From Pseudomonadota bacterium (GTDB taxonomy: Bacteria > Pseudomonadota > Gammaproteobacteria > Burkholderiales > Rhodocyclaceae): DNA of 64,000 nucleotides. A program made the translations under genes and the position numbers. Under the pieces are notes generated by a model. It saw only the letters and a list, made by a program, of their open reading frames with translations. It did no database searches and was not told the DNA's origin. Shown piece after piece: positions 44,711 to 52,859 of the stretch (positions within the stretch are counted from its first letter, which is position 1; each line of letters begins with the position of its first letter). Where the stretch lies: the NCBI GenBank assembly GCA_018261895.1, contig JAGTRT010000002.1, positions 86,462 through 150,461 of the forward strand. The letters are read 5' to 3'.

Positions 44711-45064
44711 ATGAAAACATCACTCGGCACCATCCTGATCATCGCCGCCTTCGGTCTGGGCGCCTGTACCGGCCCGATGGGCCCGCAAGGTGAACGCGGC
44801 AGCACGGGCAACACGGGTAATACCGGCAACACGGGCACTACGGGCAGCACCGGCGCCAAAGGCTCAACCGGCAACCAGGGCAATACCGGCTACACCGGAG
44901 CGCAGGGCGAAACCGGAACGCAGGGCACTACTGGCGCTGTAGGCGATACCGGGGCAACCGGGACGCCGGGCAGCACCGGTGCAACCGGCGCCAAGGGAAA
45001 GACGGGTTCGACCGGCGGTACAAGCAGTGGCAGCACCATCGTCGTCGTTCCACCGGCTCGCTGA
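44711..45064 (+). CDS. Collagen-like lipoprotein with Gly-X-Thr repeats
   Basis: A 117-aa protein: signal ending GLGAC (lipobox), then about 28 consecutive Gly-X-Y triplets (about residues 21-104), starting [10 protein letters not shown] and dominated by GNTG, GSTG and GATG units, and a short tail ending VVVPPAR. Only two triplets have Pro in position X, and most Y residues are Thr, so stability of a triple helix may come from Thr and charged pairs. Its likely place is the outer-membrane surface. Ribosome-binding site AGAGGAAAA. A long hairpin follows. Confidence 0.88.
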   Translation: MKTSLGTILIIAAFGLGACTGPMGPQGERGSTGNTGNTGNTGTTGSTGAKGSTGNQGNTGYTGAQGETGTQGTTGAVGDTGATGTPGSTGATGAKGKTGSTGGTSSGSTIVVVPPAR

Positions 45065-45071
45065 TTTCCTA

Positions 45072-45113
45072 GTGGTCAGAGACGGAGACAGGCAAACACC
45101 TCCGTCTGACCAC
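45072..45113. terminator. Long hairpin after the collagen-like gene
   Basis: GTGGTCAGA-GACGGAG pairs with CTCCGTCTGACCAC around a 12-nt loop, with a two-base bulge. No T-run follows, so it may be a terminator or an mRNA-stabilising stem. Confidence 0.55.
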
Positions 45114-45163
45114 GTCACCGAACATCTCGATCAGCATCAAGAGGATCCAGGCAGGAAGCCAGC

Positions 45164-45343
45164 ATGAGCATGCCATCGATCGCCAATCTCGAACCGGGCC
45201 GCGATGCCAAGCGCTGTCCCGTTTGCCACAGTTCGATGAACCGGATACCGCGACGTCTGGTCGATTTCGCCTTGTGTTTATTCAAGCCAATCCAACGCTA
45301 CCGTTGCCGCTCCATAACATGTGGCTGGGAGGGCAACCTGTAA
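45164..45343 (+). CDS. Small zinc-ribbon-like protein (59 aa)
   Basis: Contains CPVCHSS and, 30 residues later, CRSITCGWEGNL, giving two CxxC-type knuckles suited to bind one zinc, separated by a basic PRRLVDFALCLFKPIQRY helix. AGGA precedes ATG 45164; a second ATG two codons later is possible. Similar proteins are common and uncharacterised in betaproteobacteria. It follows the collagen-like gene and its hairpin. Confidence 0.72.
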   Translation: MSMPSIANLEPGRDAKRCPVCHSSMNRIPRRLVDFALCLFKPIQRYRCRSITCGWEGNL

Positions 45344-45397
45344 ATGCTGCAACCCGTTTATCCGGACCTGTTTTCCAGCCAGTAGATCAAACGGTCA

Positions 45398-47977
45398 TCA
45401 TTGTCGGGCAGCCTCTTTGGCAACGTGCCAGCGATAGAAGGCGCGCTTGGCAATGTCGACGATCACCAGATACGCCAGCGCCATGCCCGCCAGGATGAGG
45501 TAGAAACTGGCCGGTGGCGGGACGAAGCCGAAGTAGCTGCCAATGGGCGTGAACGGCAGGACGGCGCCAAGCAGCGCGACGCTGAGCGAGGTGGCGACCA
45601 GCACCGGATGCGGACGGCTTTTGAACGGATTGCCCCGGGTCCGGATCACAAAGATGACCAGCACCTGCGTGCAGAGCGACTCGACGAACCAGCCGGTCTG
45701 GAACAGTTTTTCATCGGCCTGCAGGACGCTCAACATGACGTAGAAGGTCAGGAAGTCGAAGGCCGAACTGATGGGGCCGATGGTCAGCATGAAGTTGCGA
45801 ATGAACTTCATGTCCATGACCCTGGGCCGGCGCACTTCCTCGGCATCGACCTTGTCGAGCGGCACGGGGACTTCGGAGATGTCGTAGAGCACGTTGTTGA
45901 GCAGGATCTGCGTCGGCAGCATGGGCAGGAAAGGCAGGAACAGGGCGGCGCCGGCCATGCTGAACATGTTCCCGAAATTCGAGCTGGTGCCCATCATGAT
46001 GTACTTCATGATGTTGCCGAAGGTTCGGCGCCCTTCCATCACGCCCTCGTGCAAGACGTGCAGGTCGTGGTCGAGCAGGATCATGTCGGCAGCCTCCTTG
46101 GCCACATCGACGGCCGAATCCACCGACAGGCCGACATCGGCCGCCTGCAGCGACGGCGCGTCGTTGATGCCGTCGCCGAGATAACCGACGACGTGACCGC
46201 GTGCCTTCAGCGCCAGGATGACCCGCTCCTTCTGGGCCGGATTCACGCGACAGAACAGGTTGGCCTTTTCGACGCGGACACGCAGCGCCGCGTCGTCCAT
46301 TGCCGCCATTTCCTTGCCGGTCAGGATGCCGGTGACCGGAATGTTCAATTGCCCGCACAGATGCTGGGTCACCAGTTCGCTGTCGCCGGTGACGATCTTG
46401 ACGCTGATCCCGCTCGCCTGAAGCGCGGCCAGCGCCTGGCCGGCGCTCTCCTTGGCCGGATCGAGGAAGGCGGCAAAGCCGGCGAAGACCAGTTCCGCCT
46501 CGTCGCCGATCACGGCGTGCGGATGATCGGCCGGCACTTCGCGCCAGGCGATGCCGAGCACGCGAAAACCTTCCTTCTCCAGATCGACATGCACGGCGTG
46601 GATCTTTTCCCGCGCCGCCTTGTCGAGCGTGATTTGCGCCGGGTTGCCCTGCTCCTCATAGCTCGCGCACAGGCCGATGATCTCCTCCGACGCGCCCTTG
46701 ACCACCAGCAAGCGCCCCTGCCCCTTGTCGAGCAGGACCGAAACGCGACGCCGTTCGAAATCGAAGGGCACTTCGTCGATCTTCCGCCAGGCGCTGACAT
46801 CGATGTTCTGGTGCGCCAGGATGGCCTCGTCAAGCGGGCTTTTCAGGCCAGTCTCGAAAAAACTGTTGAGGTAGGCCAGCTCCAGCACCCGCTCGCTCGG
46901 CCGGCCCTGCGGGTCGGTATGCTGCTCCAGGCGGATCTTCGCTTCGGTCAGGGTGCCGGTCTTGTCGGTGCAGAAAACGTCCATCGACCCCAGGTTCTGG
47001 ATCGCCGCCAGGCGTTTGACGATCACTTTCTTCTTCGCCATGAGCAAGGCGCCACGGGCCAACGTGACGGAGACGACCATCGGCAGCAGCTCGGGCGTCA
47101 GGCCGACGGCGAGGGCGACGGCGAACAGGAAGGAGTCCAGCCAGGGCTTGTGCATGAAGGCATTGACCAGCAGCACGAAGAGCACGAGCAGGATGGTCAG
47201 GCGCATGATCAGCATGCCGAAACGGTGGGTGCCGATCTCGAAGGAGGTCGGTGGCGGCGTCCGGGTCAGGCTGTCGGCAATGGCGCCGATGGCCGTACCG
47301 GCCCCGGTCTTCACCACCTCAACCCGCGCACTGCCGCTGATCACGGTGGTCCCCATGAACACCGCGTTGGCGGCATCCTGGATCTCGGTGGCAGTGGCGG
47401 CCAGCTGGCCGGGATGCTTTTCCACCGGGTAGGACTCGCCGGTCAGCAAAGCCTGCTTGACGAAAAAGTCGTTCGATTCAAGCACCAGCCCATCGGCCGG
47501 AATCATGTCGCCGGCCGACAGGACGACGATGTCCCCCGGCACCACCTCGCTCACCTTCACGGTAATGGGCTGGCCGTCGCGAATCACGCTGGCCCGCACC
47601 GACACCGACTGGCGCAGGCTGGCGGCCGCCTTGCCGGCGCGGTGCTCCTGGACGAAATCGAGGGTGACGCTGAACAGCACCATGACCAGGATGATGAAGA
47701 AATTGGTCAGTTCGCCGGTCATGGCAGAAATCGCGCTGGCTACGAGCAGTAGTAGAACGAGGGGATTCTTGAAGCGGGAAAGGAATTGCAGCCACAAGGG
47801 CTGCTCTTCGTGGTCGGGAAACAGATTGGGGCCGAATCTGCCCAGGCGGGCTTCGGCTTCGGCGCTCGTCAGTCCATTTGTCGAAACGTCGGATGCGGCG
47901 CCCGGAGAGCTTGGCGGTTCAAGCCACCAGGGCTTTGCGCTGGAATTCGGCGCCACGGGGGAAGCGGGCTTGTTCAT
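45398..47977 (-). CDS. mgtA: Magnesium-translocating P-type ATPase (MgtA type)
   Basis: An 859-aa P3B-type ATPase importing Mg2+. It has a cation-ATPase N-domain (AEARLGRFGPNLFPD), the actuator loop LLTGESYPVEK, the phosphorylation motif DVFCTDKTGTLTEAK, the hinge GYLGDGINDAPSLQAADVG and about ten membrane segments, with ELLPMVVSVTLARGA in M4. ATG 47977 gives the usual start; an upstream ATG at 47998 is possible. Copy R4 of the dispersed repeat lies just upstream. No Mg-sensing leader was recognised. Confidence 0.95.
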   Translation of the reverse strand: MNKPASPVAPNSSAKPWWLEPPSSPGAASDVSTNGLTSAEAEARLGRFGPNLFPDHEEQPLWLQFLSRFKNPLVLLLLVASAISAMTGELTNFFIILVMVLFSVTLDFVQEHRAGKAAASLRQSVSVRASVIRDGQPITVKVSEVVPGDIVVLSAGDMIPADGLVLESNDFFVKQALLTGESYPVEKHPGQLAATATEIQDAANAVFMGTTVISGSARVEVVKTGAGTAIGAIADSLTRTPPPTSFEIGTHRFGMLIMRLTILLVLFVLLVNAFMHKPWLDSFLFAVALAVGLTPELLPMVVSVTLARGALLMAKKKVIVKRLAAIQNLGSMDVFCTDKTGTLTEAKIRLEQHTDPQGRPSERVLELAYLNSFFETGLKSPLDEAILAHQNIDVSAWRKIDEVPFDFERRRVSVLLDKGQGRLLVVKGASEEIIGLCASYEEQGNPAQITLDKAAREKIHAVHVDLEKEGFRVLGIAWREVPADHPHAVIGDEAELVFAGFAAFLDPAKESAGQALAALQASGISVKIVTGDSELVTQHLCGQLNIPVTGILTGKEMAAMDDAALRVRVEKANLFCRVNPAQKERVILALKARGHVVGYLGDGINDAPSLQAADVGLSVDSAVDVAKEAADMILLDHDLHVLHEGVMEGRRTFGNIMKYIMMGTSSNFGNMFSMAGAALFLPFLPMLPTQILLNNVLYDISEVPVPLDKVDAEEVRRPRVMDMKFIRNFMLTIGPISSAFDFLTFYVMLSVLQADEKLFQTGWFVESLCTQVLVIFVIRTRGNPFKSRPHPVLVATSLSVALLGAVLPFTPIGSYFGFVPPPASFYLILAGMALAYLVIVDIAKRAFYRWHVAKEAARQ

Positions 47978-48021
47978 CGCTGATCGCCTTTCCGGCACGT
48001 CGCTGCCCTGTTTTGGTCTTT

Positions 48022-48059
48022 CTCACGGTCAACCGGAAAAAACGGCCAAAATTGAAATG
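48022..48059 (+). repeat. Dispersed 38-bp repeat, copy R4
   Basis: CTCACGGTCAACCGGAAAAA then ACGGCCAAAATTGAAATG, in the 111-bp gap between the mgtA and ABC genes. Confidence 0.8.
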
Positions 48060-48088
48060 CTCGAATCTGTGCCGAAGGCACGGAAAAA

Positions 48089-49789
48089 TCACGCAAAGCG
48101 ATAATCTTCAGCGGCATACAACTTCCAGTCGCCATCCCCGCTCAGTTCCAGCACCTGCGGATGGTATTTGAGGATCGATGGCCGATGGCCGACGCTGACC
48201 AACGTGGTGCTCGTCGCCGCCAGCAGTCGGTAAAGACTTTCCTCGTTGGCGATATCGAGGGCGCTGGTCGCCTCGTCGAGGATGGCGTAGCGCGGGCCGA
48301 TGAGCAGGACGCGGGCGAAGGCCACGCGCTGCTGCTCGCCGACGGAAAGCACCTTGCCCCAATCCTGCTCGGCATCCAGACCATCAAAATTGGCTGCCAG
48401 ATCGGGCAGATTGACCTGTTTCAGGACGTTCAGCAATTCGTCGTCGCTTCGGCCCAAATGCCCGTTCGGATAGAGCAGTTGCTGGCGCAGGCTCCCCTGC
48501 ACCATGTAGGGTCGTTGCGGGAGAAACAGCATTTCCTGGGCATCCGGCCCGATGATGCGGCCGCTTCCCGCGTGCCACAGACCCGCGATGGCGCGCAGTA
48601 ACGAACTTTTGCCGCAACCGCTGGGGCCGACGATAAGCAGGCCATGCCCCGGGCTGATCTTCAGCGACAACTTCCTGAGCAGGGTCCGCTCGCGGTTCGG
48701 TGTGCGCAGCGTGAGATTGTCGACCGCCAGATCGGGGCCGGAAACACAGGTGATCTGGCGATCTTCGGAAGCCGCCACGCCGCCGCTGGCGACCAGAAAA
48801 TTGCGAAAGGTGTCGAGGCGCTTGATGCCCGCCGCGAACTTGCTGAGGCTGTCGAAGTTGTCGATGATCACCGTCAGCGCGCTCAGGATCGCGGCAAAGG
48901 CGCCCGCCGCCTGGATCGCCCGCCCGACTTCCAGCTCGCCGGAAATCACCCGCTCGGCAATGATCGCGCTGGGCAGGACGACCGTCAGGAAGCTGTAGCC
49001 GAACTGAAAGAGGTTGAGTTTCAGTTGTACCCGGATCAGCTTGCTGAGGTTCGCGAAGATCTCGTTGAAATACCCGCCCACCTGTGCCGACTCGCGCCCC
49101 TCGCCGCGATAGAAGGCGATGGCTTCGGCATTCTCGCGGATACGCACGAGGCTGAAACGAAAATTGGCTTCGCGCTTGAGCTGATAAAAATTGAGGGTGA
49201 TCAGGGGTTTGCCAAACACGATCAGCGTCACCAGGGTGCCGGCGACGGCATAAACCAGCAGGAAGGCCACCAGTTCCCGCGAAATACTCCAGAGCACGCC
49301 GGCAAACGCGGCCAACTGCAGGAGGGCGCCGAAGATGACCATCAGGAACTGCAGGGAGCGCTGGGTGAAGGTGTTGATATCCTCGGCGATCCGCTGATCC
49401 GGATTGTCGATATCGGCGCTGGCGTTCAGCTCGTAATAGGCCCGGTCGCTAAAGTAGTCACCGAGGAAATCGCGCGTCAGCCAGCGCCGCCAGTGCAGCG
49501 CGAGCTGGTCCCGGACGTAGTAGTAAAAACCGAAGACGGGCACACCGACGATGAGAATGCCCAGACTTTTCTCGATGGAAAGCCAGAACCGCTCGGTGTC
49601 CTTGGCCGCCAGGGCGGAGGTGAACTCCCCGGTCTGTTCGTTGAACAGGACGGCAAATCCGGTTTGCCCGAGCAGCAACAGGATGAGCATGAGCAGCCGG
49701 CGCCGGGCCTGCCACTTCTCTTCGCCGAACCAGTAAGGCGCGGCGATCTTGTGGAAGCGCAACCAGAGATGGCGGTCAAAGCGGATCAT
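48089..49789 (-). CDS. ABC transporter with SbmA/BacA-like membrane domain (YddA type)
   Basis: A 566-aa half-transporter: a membrane domain of the ABC_membrane_2 type with six helices (about residues 30-330; WRRWLTRDFLGDYFSDRAYY and NPDQRIAEDINTF are signatures) fused to an ATPase with Walker A GPSGCGKSSLLR, signature LSVGEQQRVAFAR and Walker B YAILDEATSAL. Relatives carry peptides, vitamin B12 or fatty acyl-CoA. The substrate is not readable here. It is separate from the small-protein operon upstream. Confidence 0.92.
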   Translation of the reverse strand: MIRFDRHLWLRFHKIAAPYWFGEEKWQARRRLLMLILLLLGQTGFAVLFNEQTGEFTSALAAKDTERFWLSIEKSLGILIVGVPVFGFYYYVRDQLALHWRRWLTRDFLGDYFSDRAYYELNASADIDNPDQRIAEDINTFTQRSLQFLMVIFGALLQLAAFAGVLWSISRELVAFLLVYAVAGTLVTLIVFGKPLITLNFYQLKREANFRFSLVRIRENAEAIAFYRGEGRESAQVGGYFNEIFANLSKLIRVQLKLNLFQFGYSFLTVVLPSAIIAERVISGELEVGRAIQAAGAFAAILSALTVIIDNFDSLSKFAAGIKRLDTFRNFLVASGGVAASEDRQITCVSGPDLAVDNLTLRTPNRERTLLRKLSLKISPGHGLLIVGPSGCGKSSLLRAIAGLWHAGSGRIIGPDAQEMLFLPQRPYMVQGSLRQQLLYPNGHLGRSDDELLNVLKQVNLPDLAANFDGLDAEQDWGKVLSVGEQQRVAFARVLLIGPRYAILDEATSALDIANEESLYRLLAATSTTLVSVGHRPSILKYHPQVLELSGDGDWKLYAAEDYRFA

Positions 49790-49861
49790 GTTCGAAAGAC
49801 CTGACGACCTGTTCCGGGCGCGGCAATTTCGCCCTGAACATGCGTCGCCTGGATTGAAACC

Positions 49862-50335
49862 CTATTCGCCCCGGGCGAAGAAGCGCAGCTTGATCGCCTG
49901 CCCGGCACTTGCAACCAGAATGCGCCGGGTTTGCCAGGCACCGTCTATTTCGACCGCAATCTGATAGCGCCCTGCCGGCAGCTTCAGGTAAAGCAGCGGC
50001 CCATCCGTTACGCCGGAAACCGTGATTTGCCCGTTGCGTCGGCTGACCGAAAAAGGCACGCCGGCCAGGTAATTGCCACGAATCCCGGTGAGCATGACAT
50101 GAACGTTGTAGGCAGCGGACTGCCGGCGCATCTCCGTCATGGCTTCGTCGCCCACGCCGCCACTCAACCAGGAAACCGCGGATTGTGGCGTGCTCGCTTC
50201 ATTGCCCTTCGCCGCATCGTCGAGCGCAAAGGCCGGCATGGGGAGGCATTGCAGGACGACGATCATGGCAATCAGGCCAAGCCTGCCACCGTGTGACTTT
50301 GGCTTGCCGGCACGTGCTTCAGATTGGCGGGACAT
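49862..50335 (-). CDS. Exported protein with carboxypeptidase-regulatory-like fold
   Basis: A 157-aa exported protein: signal peptide with a basic n-region and cleavage after AFA, and a C-terminal beta-rich domain (VHVMLTGIRGNYLAGVPFSV, GPLLYLKLPAGRYQIAVEIDG) like carboxypeptidase-regulatory or transthyretin-type folds. ATG 50335 has GGTGAGG upstream; a GTG at 50347 overlapping the previous stop is an alternative. It is probably cotranscribed with the 140-aa gene. Function is unknown. Confidence 0.7.
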   Translation of the reverse strand: MSRQSEARAGKPKSHGGRLGLIAMIVVLQCLPMPAFALDDAAKGNEASTPQSAVSWLSGGVGDEAMTEMRRQSAAYNVHVMLTGIRGNYLAGVPFSVSRRNGQITVSGVTDGPLLYLKLPAGRYQIAVEIDGAWQTRRILVASAGQAIKLRFFARGE

Positions 50336-50343
50336 GGCCGGCC

Positions 50344-50766
50344 TCACCGACGGTCGCCGCGGTCGTAGCTACGACGATCATTGCCGCGATGATCGTCACG
50401 GTGACCATCCTGCCCGTCACCCCGACGGTTGCGTTCCTGGTAGCGTGGAACATATTGGTCGTTGTACCACCTGTCCCGAACGAAATAGACCCGTTCGTCG
50501 CAGGCATCGTAGGTCGCGCAGTGGCGGCGCCAGTTCCTGGCATGCCCTGGCGGCACATGCATGTAGACGGGAGGCCGACCCGACGGCCCGCGCTGGATCA
50601 TGCGGGGTTGCGAATAGAGCAATTGCGGCCGCGGATAATCGCCGACATCGATACGTCCATAGAAACCGGGCTGACCGAGCGTGACCGATACGCCGACATC
50701 GCTAGCCTTCGCCGGGGCTGCGGCACCGGCCAGCACCACCGCGAGCAGTAACAGGTTCAAGTTCAT
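50344..50766 (-). CDS. Exported Arg/His/Asp-rich protein (140 aa)
   Basis: The signal peptide ends AKA-S, followed by VSVTLGQPGFYGRIDVG, PPVYMHVPPGHARNW, a CATYDACDERVYFVRD block with two cysteines and a tail of R/D/G repeats. This resembles a group of betaproteobacterial hypothetical proteins of the same N-terminal pattern. ATG 50766 has AAGGAG upstream, at the end of a longer open frame with no homology. The role is unknown; the C-tail could bind polymers or metals. Confidence 0.75.
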   Translation of the reverse strand: MNLNLLLLAVVLAGAAAPAKASDVGVSVTLGQPGFYGRIDVGDYPRPQLLYSQPRMIQRGPSGRPPVYMHVPPGHARNWRRHCATYDACDERVYFVRDRWYNDQYVPRYQERNRRGDGQDGHRDDHRGNDRRSYDRGDRR

Positions 50767-50794
50767 GATGAAACTCCTTTGTCCGTCGCTGTGC

Positions 50795-50992
50795 TTATTT
50801 CTTGTCGCTTTGGGAGGCATCCTGCAGCTTGCTGCCGGCTTTTTCGATTTCCTGGCCAACCTTCTCGGTGGCCTGGTCGACCTTCTTGCCAGCCTGCTCG
50901 ACCGGCCCTTCCTTCTTCTGGCAACCGCTCGATACGATCAACAGCGCCGCCATGATGGCGACCGCGCCTGACGCTATTCCTGATTTGAACAT
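50795..50992 (-). CDS. Small helical lipoprotein (65 aa)
   Basis: Signal ending VSSGC (lipobox), then an amphipathic helix with a repeated motif: VEQAGKKVDQATEKVGQEIEKAGSK. This matches the pre-BON helix of the lipoprotein at 29045. ATG 50992 has GAGGAG at 6 bp. It lies in the run of small envelope genes downstream of operator S10. Confidence 0.82.
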   Translation of the reverse strand: MFKSGIASGAVAIMAALLIVSSGCQKKEGPVEQAGKKVDQATEKVGQEIEKAGSKLQDASQSDKK

Positions 50993-51067
50993 CTGCAACT
51001 CCTCGAAGCATTGATCAGCGGATGCCCCGACCGATCAGGCCGGGGTCATTGCCTTCCGGTCGCTCGC

Positions 51068-51283
51068 CTACTTCGCGACCTCGTGACCGACGACGCCACC
51101 AACGACAGCGCCACCCACGGTTCCTGCGGCACTGCCGCCAGTCAGCACGGCACCACCCACGGCGCCGACGCCGGCACCGATCGCCGTGCTCTGGCCCTGC
51201 GAAGACATGCCGGAACAGGCGCCAAGACCGAGCAAGCTGGCAACAGCCAACACCCTGAACGAGACTTTCCGAATGGATTTCAT
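51068..51283 (-). CDS. Glycine-zipper lipoprotein
   Basis: A 71-aa protein with signal ending LLGLGAC and a glycine-zipper 2TM domain (GAGVGAVGGAVLTGG, AAGTVGGAVVGGVVGHEV). OsmB/SlyB-type relatives are outer-membrane stress lipoproteins. AAAGGAG precedes the ATG. 52 bp after the three-repeat protein gene, so probably in the same transcript. Confidence 0.88.
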   Translation of the reverse strand: MKSIRKVSFRVLAVASLLGLGACSGMSSQGQSTAIGAGVGAVGGAVLTGGSAAGTVGGAVVGGVVGHEVAK

Positions 51284-51335
51284 GGAACGGACTCCTTTTG
51301 ACGATCTTTTGCGGCGCCTGGTTTGGCGTCAGCAG

Positions 51336-51947
51336 TTACTTGGTGAAACGGGCCTTCGCCTGGCTCAGGCAAGTGTCCTTGGCGGTACCCGAGTAGGTGT
51401 CGCACTTTTCCTTGGCGACGGCGTACTGGGCATCGCTCTTGTCTTCAGCCGCATCCTTGCGCGCTTCGACGCCTTTCTTGCTGGCATCGCTACGTGCGTC
51501 AGCACTCTTTTCGGCTGCCTTGCTGTTCGCCTCCGAGGTCTTCATCTTGGCCTTGGCATCGGCCTTGGCTGCCGTCACTGCTGCCTTGGCTTCCTTGACG
51601 CAAACATCCTTGGCATTGCCGGCCAGGTCGTCACACTTCTCGACGGCGACGTCATAGTCGGCATCGGCCTTGGCGACGCGCGCCTCATAGGTGTGCTTCT
51701 GGGTCGGCTCGTAGGCAGCCTTGAGTTCGGCCTCGGCAACCTTTTCCTTGCCCTTGGCGTCTGCCTTGCAGATATCGCTGGCGTTACCGGACAGCGATGC
51801 GCAGTTGGCATTGGCCGTCCGGTATTCGGCACCGATCTTGTCCTTGGCGGCCTTGTAGTCGGTTTTTGACATGCCTTCAGCCATGGCGGCGGAGCTGAAT
51901 GCCAGAACGACCGAAACGGCGATAACGTTGATGTTGAGCTTGTTCAT
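51336..51947 (-). CDS. Periplasmic protein with three Cys-pair repeats
   Basis: A 203-aa exported protein: signal ending AMA-E, then three copies of a helical unit built on KCDDLAGNAKDVCVKEAK, each with a Cys pair 11 residues apart (NCASLSGNASDIC, KCDDLAGNAKDVC, KCDTYSGTAKDTC). Lys/Ala-rich helices join them, including a long KAAEKSADARSDASKKG stretch. Each Cys pair probably forms a disulfide helical hairpin. No function is known to me. It starts 125 bp after the -10 of operator S10. Confidence 0.8.
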   Translation of the reverse strand: MNKLNINVIAVSVVLAFSSAAMAEGMSKTDYKAAKDKIGAEYRTANANCASLSGNASDICKADAKGKEKVAEAELKAAYEPTQKHTYEARVAKADADYDVAVEKCDDLAGNAKDVCVKEAKAAVTAAKADAKAKMKTSEANSKAAEKSADARSDASKKGVEARKDAAEDKSDAQYAVAKEKCDTYSGTAKDTCLSQAKARFTK

Positions 51948-52071
51948 ATGGGTCCTCGATGCGGTGGATTCTTGTGCGCGGCAACGATGCCGCTGTCTTT
52001 GCCGGAACCGCGCCGCATGATTGCAGCAGTGATTCCCCGCAGCACTCGCTGGGAGAAGCTCGGACGAACCC

Positions 52072-52116
52072 AGCTTAGGAACTCCCGGATAGCCCATCTG
52101 TCCCTTGGCGCACATA
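52072..52116 (-). promoter_or_regulatory. Operator-promoter S10 for the three-repeat protein gene
   Basis: On the minus strand TATGTGCGCCAAGGGACAGA (52116-52097) is followed after exactly 19 bp by TAAGCT (52077-52072). Confidence 0.7.
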
Positions 52117-52140
52117 TGGCAAATCTGCCTGACGCTGATC

Positions 52141-52848
52141 TCAGCCCGCGACGCCGAACAAGGCGCCAATACCCGCCGTGACAGCCATCGCCAGCGCGCC
52201 CCAGAAGACAACCCGGAAGGTGGCGGAGAAGATCCGGGCCCCGCCGGCCAGTGCCGAAGTGGCACCGAGCACGGCAAGGAAGACGAGCGTCGCCCCGGCA
52301 ACCGCCCAGGCCAGCCGATTGGCGGGCGCCATCAGCACGACCAGTAGCGGCAAAGCCGCACCCACGGAGAAGGTCGCAGCTGAGGTCATTGCCGCCTGAA
52401 GCGGCCGCGCCGTCGAGGTATCTGTAATGCCCAGCTCGTCGCGGGCATGTGCGCCCAGCGCATCGTGGGCCGTTAGCTGGGTGGCGACGAGATCGGCAAG
52501 ACCGGGATCCAGTCCGCGACCGACGTAAATGGCCACCATTTCGGCATGCTCATGCGCTGGTTCGCTCGCCAGCTCTTCGCTTTCGCGGGCCAGATCAGCC
52601 ATTTCGGTATCGGATTGCGAACTGACCGAGACATATTCGCCCGCAGCCATGGAGGCAGCCCCGGCCACCAGACCGGCCACGCCGGCGATCAGGATCGCCT
52701 TGGCATCGGCCCCGGCCGCGGCGACGCCCAGAATCAGACTGGATGTGGAAACAATGCCGTCATTGGCCCCCATGACCGCCGCGCGAAGCCACCCGATGCG
52801 CGTGCTCCGGTGGGTTTCTGGATGTCGGCTCGGCGAGCGGCTTCGCAA
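52141..52848 (-). CDS. VIT1/CCC1-family Fe/Mn transporter
   Basis: A 235-aa inner-membrane protein with five predicted helices: RIGWLRAAVMGANDGIVSTS at the start, AGLVAGAASMAAGEYVSVSSQ and the cytoplasmic metal-binding helix with ELASEPAHEHAEMVAIYV. VIT/CCC1 relatives move Fe2+ or Mn2+ out of the cytoplasm. The TTG start at 52848 is inferred from the family N-terminus and lies 11 bp after pldA, so it should be cotranscribed with it. Confidence 0.88.
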   Translation of the reverse strand: MRSRSPSRHPETHRSTRIGWLRAAVMGANDGIVSTSSLILGVAAAGADAKAILIAGVAGLVAGAASMAAGEYVSVSSQSDTEMADLARESEELASEPAHEHAEMVAIYVGRGLDPGLADLVATQLTAHDALGAHARDELGITDTSTARPLQAAMTSAATFSVGAALPLLVVLMAPANRLAWAVAGATLVFLAVLGATSALAGGARIFSATFRVVFWGALAMAVTAGIGALFGVAG

Positions 52849-52859
52849 CTCGGACCGTG

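Noticed and set aside
45401..47752. Long open frame antisense to the Mg ATPase gene
   Set aside because: The composition is low-complexity shadow translation (H/Q/D-rich) with no motif, while the opposite strand encodes a complete P-type ATPase.
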